Below, piece by piece: positions 26,120 to 33,851 of a stretch of 64,000 bases of DNA. Origin of the DNA: Phormidesmis priestleyi Ana (GTDB taxonomy: Bacteria > Cyanobacteriota > Cyanobacteriia > Phormidesmidales > Phormidesmidaceae); contig LJZR01000006.1 of assembly GCA_001314865.1 (NCBI GenBank), positions 124,001 to 188,000 on the forward strand. Reading direction: 5' to 3'. A program made the translations under genes and the position numbers. Each line of letters begins with the position of its first letter. The first letter of the stretch is position 1. The notes below the pieces were generated by a model that worked only from the letters and a program-made list of their open reading frames with translations, was not told the DNA's origin and did not search any database.

Positions 26120-28882
26120 TTAATTTTCTGACGCTGGCATTGTCACACTTTCAGCAGAGTTTATCGATTCTTCTGACTCCGCTGCGTTAAAGGGGTCTTC
26201 CCAAAGCTCAAGAGGAATAATTTCACTACTGCTGCTAGGCATTTCTTTAGGCATAAACAATGCCTCCGGCTCTTTCATTTCATCCGGGAGCATCTCAGTA
26301 GGAGGCATCTCAGTAGGAGGCATCTCAGGAAGCATCTCAGCATCAGGGGCAGGTTCAGAATCTATGAAGTCAGAGTCTATGAAGTCAGAATCTATGAAGT
26401 CAGAATCTATGAAGTCAGAATCTACAAAGTCAAAGTCTGTCGATTCAGAGTTGGTAGGTTCCAAGTCGGTAGGTTCAGAGTCTATCGATTCAAAGTCTCT
26501 GGATTCAAAGTCTCTGGATTCAAAGTCTACAGATTCGTCGCTGTTGAGCGGGATATTTTCTGATGCCCCGCTATTTATATCATTCTCCATATAATCGTTC
26601 TCTATATAATCACTATCGATATAAGGAGTGGAGGGATTAGAAGGAGCGGGGGGAGAAACAGCAGAGTTTTCAGGCTCAAGAGGTAACGGATCGGATTTGA
26701 TAACGGCAGGAAACAATAGCGGCTGCTTGAGAGGGGTAGAGCTACGACGGATGGTCTGGAGAATATTTTCGCCCCGGTCGCCGGTGGCCAGTTGTAGCTT
26801 AGAGTCGTGGATCGTGACCGGTAAAAACTCTACTTTCATTTGCTGATTGCGCAGCGAAACTTTAAGCGCAGCAGTATCGTACTGAGTCCCTAGTTCGGTC
26901 GGTGTGGCATTATCAAAATTGAGGTCTTTGAGGGCATAGGCGATGGGGCGATCGCGATAAATCTCTGCGCCTTGAATCTGAGTTGGATGGTAGCCCACGA
27001 CGAGATCTGCGCCCGCATCGACAGCCTCATGCGCCAGTGCCGTTTGCCAATTAGCAGGGGGCGAGGCGCTAATGGCCTTTTGGGTGTCTGATTGAAGATC
27101 ATCTGATTGAAGGGCATCTGATTGAAGGGCATCTGCTTCAAGGGCATCTGATTGATCATCTGATTGAAGGTCATCTGCCTCAGTCTCTAACGCATCACCC
27201 CAGCGATAGTTCACCACAATCCAGTCCACCTGAGAACGAATGGCGCGAATGTCTTCTATTAGGTTTTGACGGTTTTCGCTGTTGGGGAGCGCCACACCGG
27301 CATCATCGGCTTGTGCGCCCTTTGATGCCTCGGGGTTATAGCCCAAGTAGGCGATTCTCTGCCCTTTAACCTCTAAAATTTCAGGGCGGTGGGCTTCTTT
27401 TTCATTGCGCCCGGCTCCGACGCGGTAAATTCCATGACGGTCTAAATTGTCTAGCGTTTCATTCAGACCTCTGGTGCCGTAGGTCATTGAGCCTTCACTG
27501 GCAAGTCCAACAATATCGATGCCGCCTGATTTCAAGGCGTTGGTGACCTGAGGCCGGGTACGTTGGTGGAAGTCTTCTTGTAAGGAGGTGCTGGCATAGG
27601 CTAAAGGCTCACCCAATCCGACCATCGCAACATCGGCATTCCGATAGATGTCGATGTTGGAAAAGAGTCGATCAACCTCGCTGGAGTCTTCAAAAACGAA
27701 GTTGTTAAGGCTGAGGTTGCCGCCAAAGATTAGCGTTACGGTAGGGTCGCTGGGGTCAACCAGAGAATCGTGCGGAACTACAGCTACGGTTTCAAAGGCG
27801 GCTTCTACGGTTCTACCTTTGAAGCGGCTAGCAGGACGAAAGGAGACTTCTGTTGCTGGAGATGAGTCAGACGAAAAGTCGGGTAAAGAGGCGGAGCTGG
27901 TGTCTTTTCCGTACCAGGGGAGAATTTTTTCTTCGGGTTGCTGAGCTGTGGTGAGGGAGAGTCGATCGGAAAGGATGAGTTCAGTAAAGCTGCCAAAGAA
28001 AAAGGCCGCGATCGCAGATCCACAAACCAGCGCCGCGCGAAAGAACTTGAACTGTCCTTGAACCGCTTGTCGCGCTAGCTGAGTCGAAAATGACTCATGA
28101 ACAACCTGGGCTGAGCGGTCTGGCTGGGCAGCCTTATTTTCGAGCGGTGTATTCTTGAGCGGTGTGTTTCTGAGCGGTGTATTTCTGAGCGGTGTATTCT
28201 TAAGCGGTGCTGAGGACTCAACTGGGGGGGGTAGGGTTTGAGATTGATGGATTCGTGTGTGCCTTTCAGCAGCGGTTGGAATCCGAATCGATCTTTCCCA
28301 GTCGGTTGTGGCTGCACCGAGTGCCCGCACAATCAGATGAACGCCTTCAATGACGGTGGAGTTGAGTTGGTAGAGGCGATCGCATACAAATTTCACTAGC
28401 CGTTGGGGCTGAGGCGATCGCTCAAACTCTACAAGCACCTTAAGCCGACCGGGTATCTCATCGGCCAGCACCTGCGCATAAACATTTTGAGGCACTAGGA
28501 TTTCGTTGAGCCAGTAGGCGATCGCCTGAAAATATCCCTCCGCCGCCATCTGCTTAATATCGACCCCTGCAAACGTAGAAGAGGAACCGATTAATCCTGG
28601 CACTGGCATTGGCACTGGCACTGGCACTGGCACTGGCACTGGCACTGGCACTGGCACTGGCGGATCTACGATGGGCGCTGATTCTGGTTCTATGAGCGCT
28701 TCCGTTAAATCGCTAGATGCTGAAATCATGGCGACTTTAGAAACTGACTCTACGACAGAGTCTTGTTCTAACTGCGCCCGCACCTTTGCAGAAACCTGCG
28801 CCAAGAGCCGATCTATTGATTCTGAGTCTTCAAGCTGATACGGCCATAAATGAGACGTTGAATTGTGGGATGAGATCGCCAT
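26120..28882 (-). CDS. Large CapA-like protein with degenerate active site and four repeat blocks
   Basis: 920 residues. Order: N-terminal region; (Pro-Val)n at about residues 73-95; a helical region; NTPLR/NTPLK repeats at about 227-247; one membrane helix (ALVCGSAIAAFFFGSFTELIL) near 285-305; a CapA/PGA_cap fold (about 380-680); then an acidic tail with a pentapeptide repeat (ESRDF, DFIDS; about 782-842). The fold is clear from NADVAMVGLGEPLAYAS, VGAGRNEKEAHRPEILEVKG and DWIVVNYRWGDALE. Positions that normally bind metal are altered: GGNLSL for GDVxL, ASEGSMTYG for ANNHxxDYG, NYRWG for NYHWG, GYHPT for GHHPH. Likely a non-catalytic surface or envelope protein; known relatives act in polyglutamate or capsule export. 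Confidence 0.82.
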   Translation of the reverse strand: MAISSHNSTSHLWPYQLEDSESIDRLLAQVSAKVRAQLEQDSVVESVSKVAMISASSDLTEALIEPESAPIVDPPVPVPVPVPVPVPVPVPMPVPGLIGSSSTFAGVDIKQMAAEGYFQAIAYWLNEILVPQNVYAQVLADEIPGRLKVLVEFERSPQPQRLVKFVCDRLYQLNSTVIEGVHLIVRALGAATTDWERSIRIPTAAERHTRIHQSQTLPPPVESSAPLKNTPLRNTPLRNTPLKNTPLENKAAQPDRSAQVVHESFSTQLARQAVQGQFKFFRAALVCGSAIAAFFFGSFTELILSDRLSLTTAQQPEEKILPWYGKDTSSASLPDFSSDSSPATEVSFRPASRFKGRTVEAAFETVAVVPHDSLVDPSDPTVTLIFGGNLSLNNFVFEDSSEVDRLFSNIDIYRNADVAMVGLGEPLAYASTSLQEDFHQRTRPQVTNALKSGGIDIVGLASEGSMTYGTRGLNETLDNLDRHGIYRVGAGRNEKEAHRPEILEVKGQRIAYLGYNPEASKGAQADDAGVALPNSENRQNLIEDIRAIRSQVDWIVVNYRWGDALETEADDLQSDDQSDALEADALQSDALQSDDLQSDTQKAISASPPANWQTALAHEAVDAGADLVVGYHPTQIQGAEIYRDRPIAYALKDLNFDNATPTELGTQYDTAALKVSLRNQQMKVEFLPVTIHDSKLQLATGDRGENILQTIRRSSTPLKQPLLFPAVIKSDPLPLEPENSAVSPPAPSNPSTPYIDSDYIENDYMENDINSGASENIPLNSDESVDFESRDFESRDFESIDSEPTDLEPTNSESTDFDFVDSDFIDSDFIDSDFIDSDFIDSEPAPDAEMLPEMPPTEMPPTEMLPDEMKEPEALFMPKEMPSSSSEIIPLELWEDPFNAAESEESINSAESVTMPASEN
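26357..26536. repeat. 15-bp tandem repeat, twelve decaying copies, in the CapA-like gene
   Basis: Unit AGAATCTATGAAGTC. The first four or five copies are nearly identical; copies further right diverge (AAAGTCTCTGGATTC type) but keep the 15-bp period. Encodes Asp/Glu/Ser/Phe pentapeptides near the C-terminus. Confidence 0.95.
27091..27177. repeat. 15-bp tandem repeat, six copies, in the CapA-like gene
   Basis: Unit ATTGAAGGGCATCTG, one copy shortened to 12 bp. Encodes the acidic QSDAL/QSDDL stretch inserted inside the CapA fold. Confidence 0.9.
28142..28215. repeat. 15-bp tandem repeat, about five copies, in the CapA-like gene
   Basis: Unit GAGCGGTGTATTCTT, encoding NTPLR/NTPLK pentapeptides before the membrane helix. 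Confidence 0.9.
28597..28662. repeat. Hexanucleotide repeat, about eleven copies, in the CapA-like gene
   Basis: GGCACT repeated almost perfectly, encoding alternating Pro-Val. It is the longest uninterrupted simple repeat in the window. Confidence 0.95.
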
Positions 28883-29206
28883 TGAGGGGCCTGTTCAAAC
28901 GCTTTATTAAAGAAGGAGGCTTTTATTTAGCTGGCCCAAAAGAATGGTTGAAAGTATAAAGCAATCATAGGCTTTATAACTGTCTTCACCGATGCGATTA
29001 CCTGATACTCAGTGGCACTTGCTAGCAGTATCGTTAATCAATGTGATTACCCGTGTGATTACGAGGACCGGTAAGTCTATTTTCAGAGCCGTTTCCGCCT
29101 TCTTTCGTAGAAGATTACCCACTTTTATTGATATGTCACGATCTTTTAAGATTTCTTTTTTGCAACAGCACTGGAAGCCTGGTGCTGAAAGGTCTGCATT
29201 AAAGGG
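28883..29206. other. Intergenic region upstream of the CapA-like gene
   Basis: About 320 bases with no supported gene; a 74-codon plus-strand frame (28992-29216) lacks family features and runs into the tandem repeats. Confidence 0.5.
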
Positions 29207-29318
29207 TTTGTACTAGGAGTTTGTACTAGGAGTTTGCATTAGTAAGGTTTGTACTAGGGTTTTGTACTAGGGGTTTGCATTAGTAAGGTTTGCACTAGGG
29301 GTTTGCACTAGGATAAGG
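29207..29318. repeat. Two-level tandem repeat crossing the stop codon of the beta-lactamase-like gene
   Basis: Units of 13, 13 and 15 bp (TTTGTACTAGGAG, TTTGTACTAGGGG, TTTGCATTAGTAAGG) form a 41-bp higher-order unit: 29207-29247, again 29248-29288, then a partial third. The TAG stop of the minus-strand gene (29295-29297) is supplied by a repeat unit. Confidence 0.92.
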
Positions 29319-30842
29319 TTCTTCTTCAATCGGACTGACTTCTGCTGGCTCAGGCACTGACTCAAGCGACGTAGCGGGCTCTGAGGGGCTAGCAGAAGAA
29401 CCTGCTGCTGGAGTAACAGCAGATGCGCCCAGCGGCGTCACGACTGGCTGAATTGCATCATTGGCTTCTTTGTAAATGCGCTCCGAAATCGTATGAATTA
29501 AGTCCACGGCTCTGCCGTCATTACTGGGCCGCTCAACCAATACGGCGACAACATAGCGTTTGCCATTGGCTAAATCAACCAGGGCTACATCGCCTAAAAC
29601 AGATTCAATATCCCCTGTTTTGTTGTAAGTGAGGGCTTCTTTTTCGGCCATGCCGTCGGCGAGCAGGTCTTTATTGTAGGTACGATTCAGAATATTGAGA
29701 ATGCGATCGCGCGATCGCAGGGTTAGGCGATCGCCGCTAATCAGCAGCATTGTATTAACCAAGTCTTTGGCGCTAGTTGTATTATCGCCAGGCAAATCAG
29801 GCAGCGAAGCGCTGATCTGAGTTTTGGCAAGGCCATAGCCTTTAAACCGCTCATTGAGCGCGGCCATCCCGCCCAACAGATCAATCATCATATTAGTAGC
29901 GGTGTTGTCGCTGTCAACGATCATCTGTGTAGCAACTTCGAGCGCCGTAAACTGAGTTCCGGGTGCTATAAACTGCATACCGCCAGAGCCTTCTGCCACT
30001 TGATGGGGCAGCAGCTCAAGCATTTGATTAGTGGTAATGCGACCGGCATCGACTTCTTCAAAAAAGGCCAGCAGAATGGGCAGTTTGATAGTGCTAGCAG
30101 CGGCGATCGTGTCGCCACCGTCCAAACTCACATAGTCGCCAGTATCGACATCTATATAAAAAGCTTTGGGTGTGAGATTAGGATATCTGTTTGGCAGATC
30201 TTGCAGCGCTGCCTTAAGCGGCGCAGTTTCCTGATTGAGGGGAATTGCAAAATCGACCGTTTTACTCTCAGAGCCCTCAGGGATAGAGGTATCGGCCACT
30301 GCGGCTGTGCGTTCGTTACCAGGTAGCACCTTAAGCACGGTGCCCCCGATCGCAGCAATGCCTAGCCCAACAATAGCCAAGCGCCCTAGATACAGCAGTG
30401 GCATGGGTGTTTTGCGCCGCACATTGCGCCTACGAGCCACGCTCAAATTAGTCGGCTTAGGCTGACGAGATTTACCAGATCGGCGGTCTCTAGGCGGAGC
30501 AGCAATAGAAGCGAGCGACGTCACTTTTGATCCAACTGATCCAATCGATCCAGCCGATCCAGCGGTCGCGCCAACTTTTGCCGTGCGTTGGCGCGATCTT
30601 CTGTCTGGTCGGCTTTCTGTAGTGCCTTGATTATTTTGTAGCGTTCTGCTGGGCAGTGTGCCGTTTTGGGGAGAGCCACTGACCTTACTTTTGAGTCTAT
30701 TAATTCTTTTTCGACTATTAGGAATTGTCTTTTCAGACGCTTCTACGGAGCGACGACGCAGCTCTTGACGGCTCTGACGGGCGGCAGAAAGATTTGCTTT
30801 GGGGTCTAAATTATTATTATGGGTGCCGTTGGCATCTGTCAT
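29295..30842 (-). CDS. Class A beta-lactamase-like serine hydrolase, membrane anchored
   Basis: 515 residues. A basic Ser/Arg-rich N-terminal region of about 150 residues, one membrane helix (PLLYLGRLAIVGLGIAAIGGT), then a class A beta-lactamase/transpeptidase-like domain: SxxK in AASTIKLPILL (about residue 250), SDN in IVDSDNTATN, and KTG in TYNKTGDIESV. The catalytic triad of motifs is complete. Such cyanobacterial proteins may act on peptidoglycan precursors rather than antibiotics. The C-terminus is Ser/Pro/Glu-rich, and its last codons and stop lie in a tandem repeat. Follows the TrmJ-like gene, 12 bp apart. Confidence 0.87.
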   Translation of the reverse strand: MTDANGTHNNNLDPKANLSAARQSRQELRRRSVEASEKTIPNSRKRINRLKSKVSGSPQNGTLPSRTLQNNQGTTESRPDRRSRQRTAKVGATAGSAGSIGSVGSKVTSLASIAAPPRDRRSGKSRQPKPTNLSVARRRNVRRKTPMPLLYLGRLAIVGLGIAAIGGTVLKVLPGNERTAAVADTSIPEGSESKTVDFAIPLNQETAPLKAALQDLPNRYPNLTPKAFYIDVDTGDYVSLDGGDTIAAASTIKLPILLAFFEEVDAGRITTNQMLELLPHQVAEGSGGMQFIAPGTQFTALEVATQMIVDSDNTATNMMIDLLGGMAALNERFKGYGLAKTQISASLPDLPGDNTTSAKDLVNTMLLISGDRLTLRSRDRILNILNRTYNKDLLADGMAEKEALTYNKTGDIESVLGDVALVDLANGKRYVVAVLVERPSNDGRAVDLIHTISERIYKEANDAIQPVVTPLGASAVTPAAGSSASPSEPATSLESVPEPAEVSPIEEEPYPSANP

Positions 30843-30854
30843 GGCTTTATTAAT

Positions 30855-31724
30855 TTAATCCTGCTTTGAATCTGATAGGGCCCATTCCACCTGCCGAAGC
30901 ATACCTCTGAGCAACGCAACTTCGCTGGAGGCCGGGTTAGCCTTATGTAGTAACTGCCTGAGCTTTAGCATTCGACTGGTCGCAGTATGAGGATAAAGAT
31001 ACCCTACTTGCAGCAGAACTGCCTCTAAGTGTTGGTAGTAGCCTTCTAACTCGTCGAGCTGAGCTTTGTGGGTATATTCTTCCGATTGTTTACCAGATAA
31101 TGGGAATGAGGGCAAGGGGAGGGAGGCAACGGGAGAGTCGTTAGGGAGAGTAGGGGAAGAGTCGAAAGGGATGTTAGCGTTTTGTTGCGCTTCGGCGGGC
31201 TGTGAGGCAATGCGGTAGAGTTCGTAACAACAGATGGCCACCGCTTGGGCGAGGTTGAGGGCGCTATAGATAGGAGAGGAAGGGATTTTGATGAACCGTT
31301 GGGCGTAGCTGAGTTCTGTGTTGCTAAGGCCGCGATCTTCGGGGCCAAAGAGAAGAGCGGTATTGCTGATGGGGTCGCCATCTGGTGAAGGTGAAATCAG
31401 CGTGGGTAGGGCAATTTCGGGCAGATCAAGCGGTGCATTAAAGCCGCGTTGACGGGCGGTGGTCGCGATCGCATAAGTGCATCCGCTCAGCGCGTCAGGA
31501 ATGGTCTCAACGATTTTGGCCGCGCTCAAAACATCTTTGGCATGAACAGCCATTTGCAGCGCTTCCTCGCTGAGTGGATCGCACTGCGGATTGACGAGCA
31601 CTAGCTGAGAGAGGCCAAAGTTTTTCATTACGCGGGCAGTAGAGCCGACGTTTAAAGGGCCCGCTGGGGCAACTAAAATAATGCGGATGCCAGCCAATGA
31701 CAGCTGAGAAGTTTCGGGAGCCAT
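30855..31724 (-). CDS. trmJ: SpoU/TrmJ-type RNA 2'-O-methyltransferase
   Basis: SPOUT-fold SAM enzyme; TrmJ methylates the ribose of nucleotide 32 in tRNA. Motif 1 VAPAGPLNVGSTARVMKNFG, motif 2 ALLFGPEDRGLSN, motif 3 IPSSPIYSALNLAQAVAICC are all present, with the knot-forming C-terminal part of the domain. A Ser/Pro-rich linker (about residues 195-225) leads to a helical C-terminal domain (LEGYYQHLEAVLLQVGYL) seen in TrmJ. 289 residues. The symbol is by family resemblance. Confidence 0.85.
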   Translation of the reverse strand: MAPETSQLSLAGIRIILVAPAGPLNVGSTARVMKNFGLSQLVLVNPQCDPLSEEALQMAVHAKDVLSAAKIVETIPDALSGCTYAIATTARQRGFNAPLDLPEIALPTLISPSPDGDPISNTALLFGPEDRGLSNTELSYAQRFIKIPSSPIYSALNLAQAVAICCYELYRIASQPAEAQQNANIPFDSSPTLPNDSPVASLPLPSFPLSGKQSEEYTHKAQLDELEGYYQHLEAVLLQVGYLYPHTATSRMLKLRQLLHKANPASSEVALLRGMLRQVEWALSDSKQD

Positions 31725-31757
31725 GATCTAAAATGTAGGTAACTTTTTTCCTCTATC

Positions 31758-31952
31758 ATGGCCCGTCAGCGCAAATCATTTGATATTCCTTCCAAAATTT
31801 GTCCGGTTTGCGGTAGACCTTTTAGCTGGCGCAAAAAGTGGGAAAAGTGTTGGGACGAGGTTAAGTACTGTTCTGAACGCTGTCGGCGGCGGCGATCGCA
31901 GGCACAGTTAATAGAAGATCGTCTAATAGAAGATCGTCCGCCAAAGCCCTAA
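31758..31952 (+). CDS. DUF2256 small zinc-ribbon-like protein
   Basis: 64 residues. [20 protein letters not shown] followed by [10 protein letters not shown] gives five cysteines in DUF2256 spacing; probably binds zinc. Function unknown; often beside photolyase-like or redox genes. The tail is a duplicated LIEDR encoded by two exact 15-bp copies (31909-31938), directly before the stop region. Divergent from the TrmJ-like gene by 33 bp. Confidence 0.88.
   Translation: MARQRKSFDIPSKICPVCGRPFSWRKKWEKCWDEVKYCSERCRRRRSQAQLIEDRLIEDRPPKP
31909..31938. repeat. Exact 15-bp duplication in the DUF2256 gene
   Basis: TAATAGAAGATCGTC twice, encoding LIEDR twice. Confidence 0.95.
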
Positions 31953-31958
31953 GTTTTG

Positions 31959-32010
31959 ATATTTGAGTGGGACATTTGAGTGGGACATTTGAGTAGGATA
32001 TTCGAGTTAG
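31959..32010. repeat. 13-bp tandem repeat, four copies, intergenic
   Basis: Unit ACATTTGAGTGGG with small changes, just after the DUF2256 stop and before the end of the HAD gene. Confidence 0.93.
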
Positions 32011-32026
32011 ATATTGGAAGGCTTAG

Positions 32027-32689
32027 CTAGAGCATTTGATTAAGGCAGGTTTGAATATAAGGGTCGGTGAAGTCGGCCACTGCTTCAACGGCGCCTGTCT
32101 CAATGAGTTCTTGAGCGCTGTGAGTGGTAGTCATCCCAATGGTTTTGATGCCCGCACCTATAGCTGAGCGGATGCCTGCAATTGAGTCTTCAAACGCGAT
32201 CGCCTCAGTCGCGTGAATGGCCAGTTTGTCTAAGGCGGTTTGGTAGGGCAATGGGTCGGGCTTGCCGCGTGGCAAGTCATTGCCGATCACAATGGGTGAA
32301 AAGGCTTCGGTGAGCCATAGCTCGCTGAGCATAAAGGCGGCATTTTCAGGGGGCGCGTTAGTGACCACAGCCGCCGCCAAGCCCAGCCTTTTAATTTGTG
32401 AGAGCAGGTCTAAAAGACCTGGCAGGGGTTCGAGTTGACCTTCGGCTAGGTAACGAAAAGTCTCTTCTTTGCGATCGCTAAAATCTTCTTTTTCGGCGGC
32501 AGAAAGCTGGGGTAAAAAGTCAGCAAGGATGGCATTATTTTGTCTGCCGCTTACTTTTTGACGGTAGCCGTCTCGATCTAACTCAATGTTGTGCTCCGCA
32601 AAAAAAGACTTATATACCTCAAAGTGAACTTTGTCGCTGTCGGTAAGCGTGCCATCAAGATCAAAAATTACGGCCTTAAGCATATGCAC
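32027..32689 (-). CDS. HAD-superfamily phosphatase (beta-phosphoglucomutase-like)
   Basis: 220 residues (218 if the second ATG at 32683 is used). Motif I VIFDLDGTLTDSD with the nucleophile Asp, motif II VVTNAP, motif III lysine in RGKPDPLPYQTAL, motif IV AFEDSIAGIRSA. The cap domain between motifs I and II fits subclass IA. Acts on a small phosphorylated metabolite; substrate unknown. Upstream lies a 15-bp tandem repeat and the cobalamin riboswitch on the other strand. Confidence 0.9.
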   Translation of the reverse strand: MHMLKAVIFDLDGTLTDSDKVHFEVYKSFFAEHNIELDRDGYRQKVSGRQNNAILADFLPQLSAAEKEDFSDRKEETFRYLAEGQLEPLPGLLDLLSQIKRLGLAAAVVTNAPPENAAFMLSELWLTEAFSPIVIGNDLPRGKPDPLPYQTALDKLAIHATEAIAFEDSIAGIRSAIGAGIKTIGMTTTHSAQELIETGAVEAVADFTDPYIQTCLNQML

Positions 32690-32707
32690 CCAGCTAGTAG
32701 TAATTGG

Positions 32708-32756
32708 TGGGAAGAACTTCGTTGGGAAGGGCTCCGTTGGGAAGGACTTCGTTGGG
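32708..32756. repeat. 15-bp tandem repeat, three copies, upstream of the riboswitch
   Basis: TGGGAAGAACTTCGT, TGGGAAGGGCTCCGT, TGGGAAGGACTTCGT, then TGGG. It lies in the intergenic region although the period is a multiple of three; a 76-codon frame crosses it but shows no family. Confidence 0.88.
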
Positions 32757-32849
32757 CTGTTTTGAACAAGGAACCATCAGAAGCCATGGAGAAGTTAGGA
32801 CTACATCTCAGACAATGTTGAGTAATGCAAGCCTTATTATAGTGGCGCT

Positions 32850-33022
32850 GGTTACCGTGATAGTCTAGTGAATCTGAGACGTTATTTTATGGGGAAAGTT
32901 CGGTGCAAAACCGGCGCTGTCCCGCAACTGTGATGGCGTAAGTGCAACCGTTTTTGACTATTTTTTAAAGCTGTTTGCATTGCGTTCCAAAGCCAGAATG
33001 CCCATACGTCTTCAATTCACCT
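32850..33022 (+). ncRNA. Cobalamin (B12) riboswitch leading hupE-cobW
   Basis: Conserved core seen: GGGGAAAGTTCGGTGCAAAA at 32891-32910, then CCGGCGCTGTCCCGCAACTG to 32930 and TGATGG after it (the family's GGTGCAAAACC and CCCGCAACTGTGATGG elements), and the B12-box-like AGCCAGAATGCCC at 32991-33003. It ends about 25 bases before the hupE ATG (33045). ACCT at 33019-33022 can pair with AGGT in the Shine-Dalgarno GAGGT (33036-33040), which suggests control of translation rather than termination. Boundaries are approximate. Confidence 0.9.
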
Positions 33023-33044
33023 GAGCGTTGTCTGCGAGGTACAG

Positions 33045-33809
33045 ATGACAGTAACCATGTTCAAAAAAATAGGGCTTAAAAAAATAGGGTTCAAAAAAAT
33101 AGGGCTTAAAAAAATAGGAATTGTTGCGGTTAGTGCGATCATCACGACCGTGATCGCCGTCGTGATGATCGCCGCCCCTGCTATGGCCCATCATCCGTTC
33201 GGAGGCCAGGCTCCCGATAATGTTTTTGCAGGATTGCTCTCTGGAGTCGGCCATCCGGTTTTAGGATTTGACCACTTAGCGTTTGTCATTGCGATTGGCC
33301 TGCTAGCGGCTGTGTTGAATCGAGGAATCACCGTACTGTTGGCCTTTTTACTAGCAGCAGTGGCCGGTACAGGGCTGCATTTGGCAGCAGTGACATTGCC
33401 CGCTTCTGAGTGGGTTATTTCAGCCTCTGTGCTGTTGTTTGGGCTATTGCTAGTGACTCGGCAGCGGCTGAGTACACCTGCTGTGGTGGCATTGGTAGCG
33501 TTGGCGGGTATGTTTCATGGCTATGCTTACGGCGAGGCGATTGTCGGGGCAGAGCCGACGCCCTTGGTGGCTTACTTAATTGGGCTTACAGGCGTTCAAG
33601 GCGCGATCGCAGGAGCCGCTTACTGGGTTTCTAAGCGGGCTTTGGTAGGCGATTTGGCCCAGCAGCCTCAGCCTCACGGCGATGGCATGACTAGTAACAT
33701 AACCAGTGACATGACCAGTAACATAACCAGTGGCATAGCCAGCATCCGGCAGGCAGGCTTCGCGATCTGCGGAGCAGGTGCGGTTCTGCTTGGGAATCTG
33801 TTGGTTTAA
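33045..33809 (+). CDS. HupE/UreJ-family metal transporter, B12-riboswitch controlled
   Basis: 254-residue membrane protein, probably a cobalt (or nickel) importer. Signal-like N-terminus ending APAMAHHPFGG, then the family motif HPVLGFDHLAFV with metal-binding His/Asp, about six helices, and the second motif FHGYAYGEAIVGAE. The N-terminus holds KKIG repeats from four 15-bp copies (33063-33122); a loop near the C-terminus holds TSNI/TSDM repeats from four 12-bp copies (33693-33740). SD GAGGT sits 5 bases before the ATG. The B12 riboswitch upstream and cobW downstream argue for cobalt uptake for B12 synthesis. Confidence 0.9.
   Translation: MTVTMFKKIGLKKIGFKKIGLKKIGIVAVSAIITTVIAVVMIAAPAMAHHPFGGQAPDNVFAGLLSGVGHPVLGFDHLAFVIAIGLLAAVLNRGITVLLAFLLAAVAGTGLHLAAVTLPASEWVISASVLLFGLLLVTRQRLSTPAVVALVALAGMFHGYAYGEAIVGAEPTPLVAYLIGLTGVQGAIAGAAYWVSKRALVGDLAQQPQPHGDGMTSNITSDMTSNITSGIASIRQAGFAICGAGAVLLGNLLV
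33063..33122. repeat. 15-bp tandem repeat, four copies, at the hupE N-terminus
   Basis: Unit AAAAAAATAGGGCTT, encoding a KKIGL/KKIGF repeat that adds positive charge before the signal-type helix. Confidence 0.95.
33693..33740. repeat. 12-bp tandem repeat, four copies, in hupE
   Basis: AGTAACATAACC / AGTGACATGACC / AGTAACATAACC / AGTGGCATAGCC, before the last membrane helix. Confidence 0.92.
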
Positions 33810-33851
33810 TCTCTTTTTTAAGTTCTCTCTTTTTATTGATTTTTACAATCC

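Noticed and set aside
28597-28662. Possible CRISPR or satellite array
   Set aside because: The units are 6 bp, contiguous, without spacers, and lie in frame in an open reading frame as Pro-Val repeats. None of the tandem arrays in the window has spacers.
28992-29216. 74-codon plus-strand frame
   Set aside because: No recognisable family; ends in a 13/15-bp repeat whose period is not compatible with maintained coding.
32591-32821. 76-codon frame with an RWEGL repeat upstream of the B12 riboswitch
   Set aside because: Half of it is antisense to the HAD gene; the repeat is an intergenic duplication and the frame has no family resemblance.
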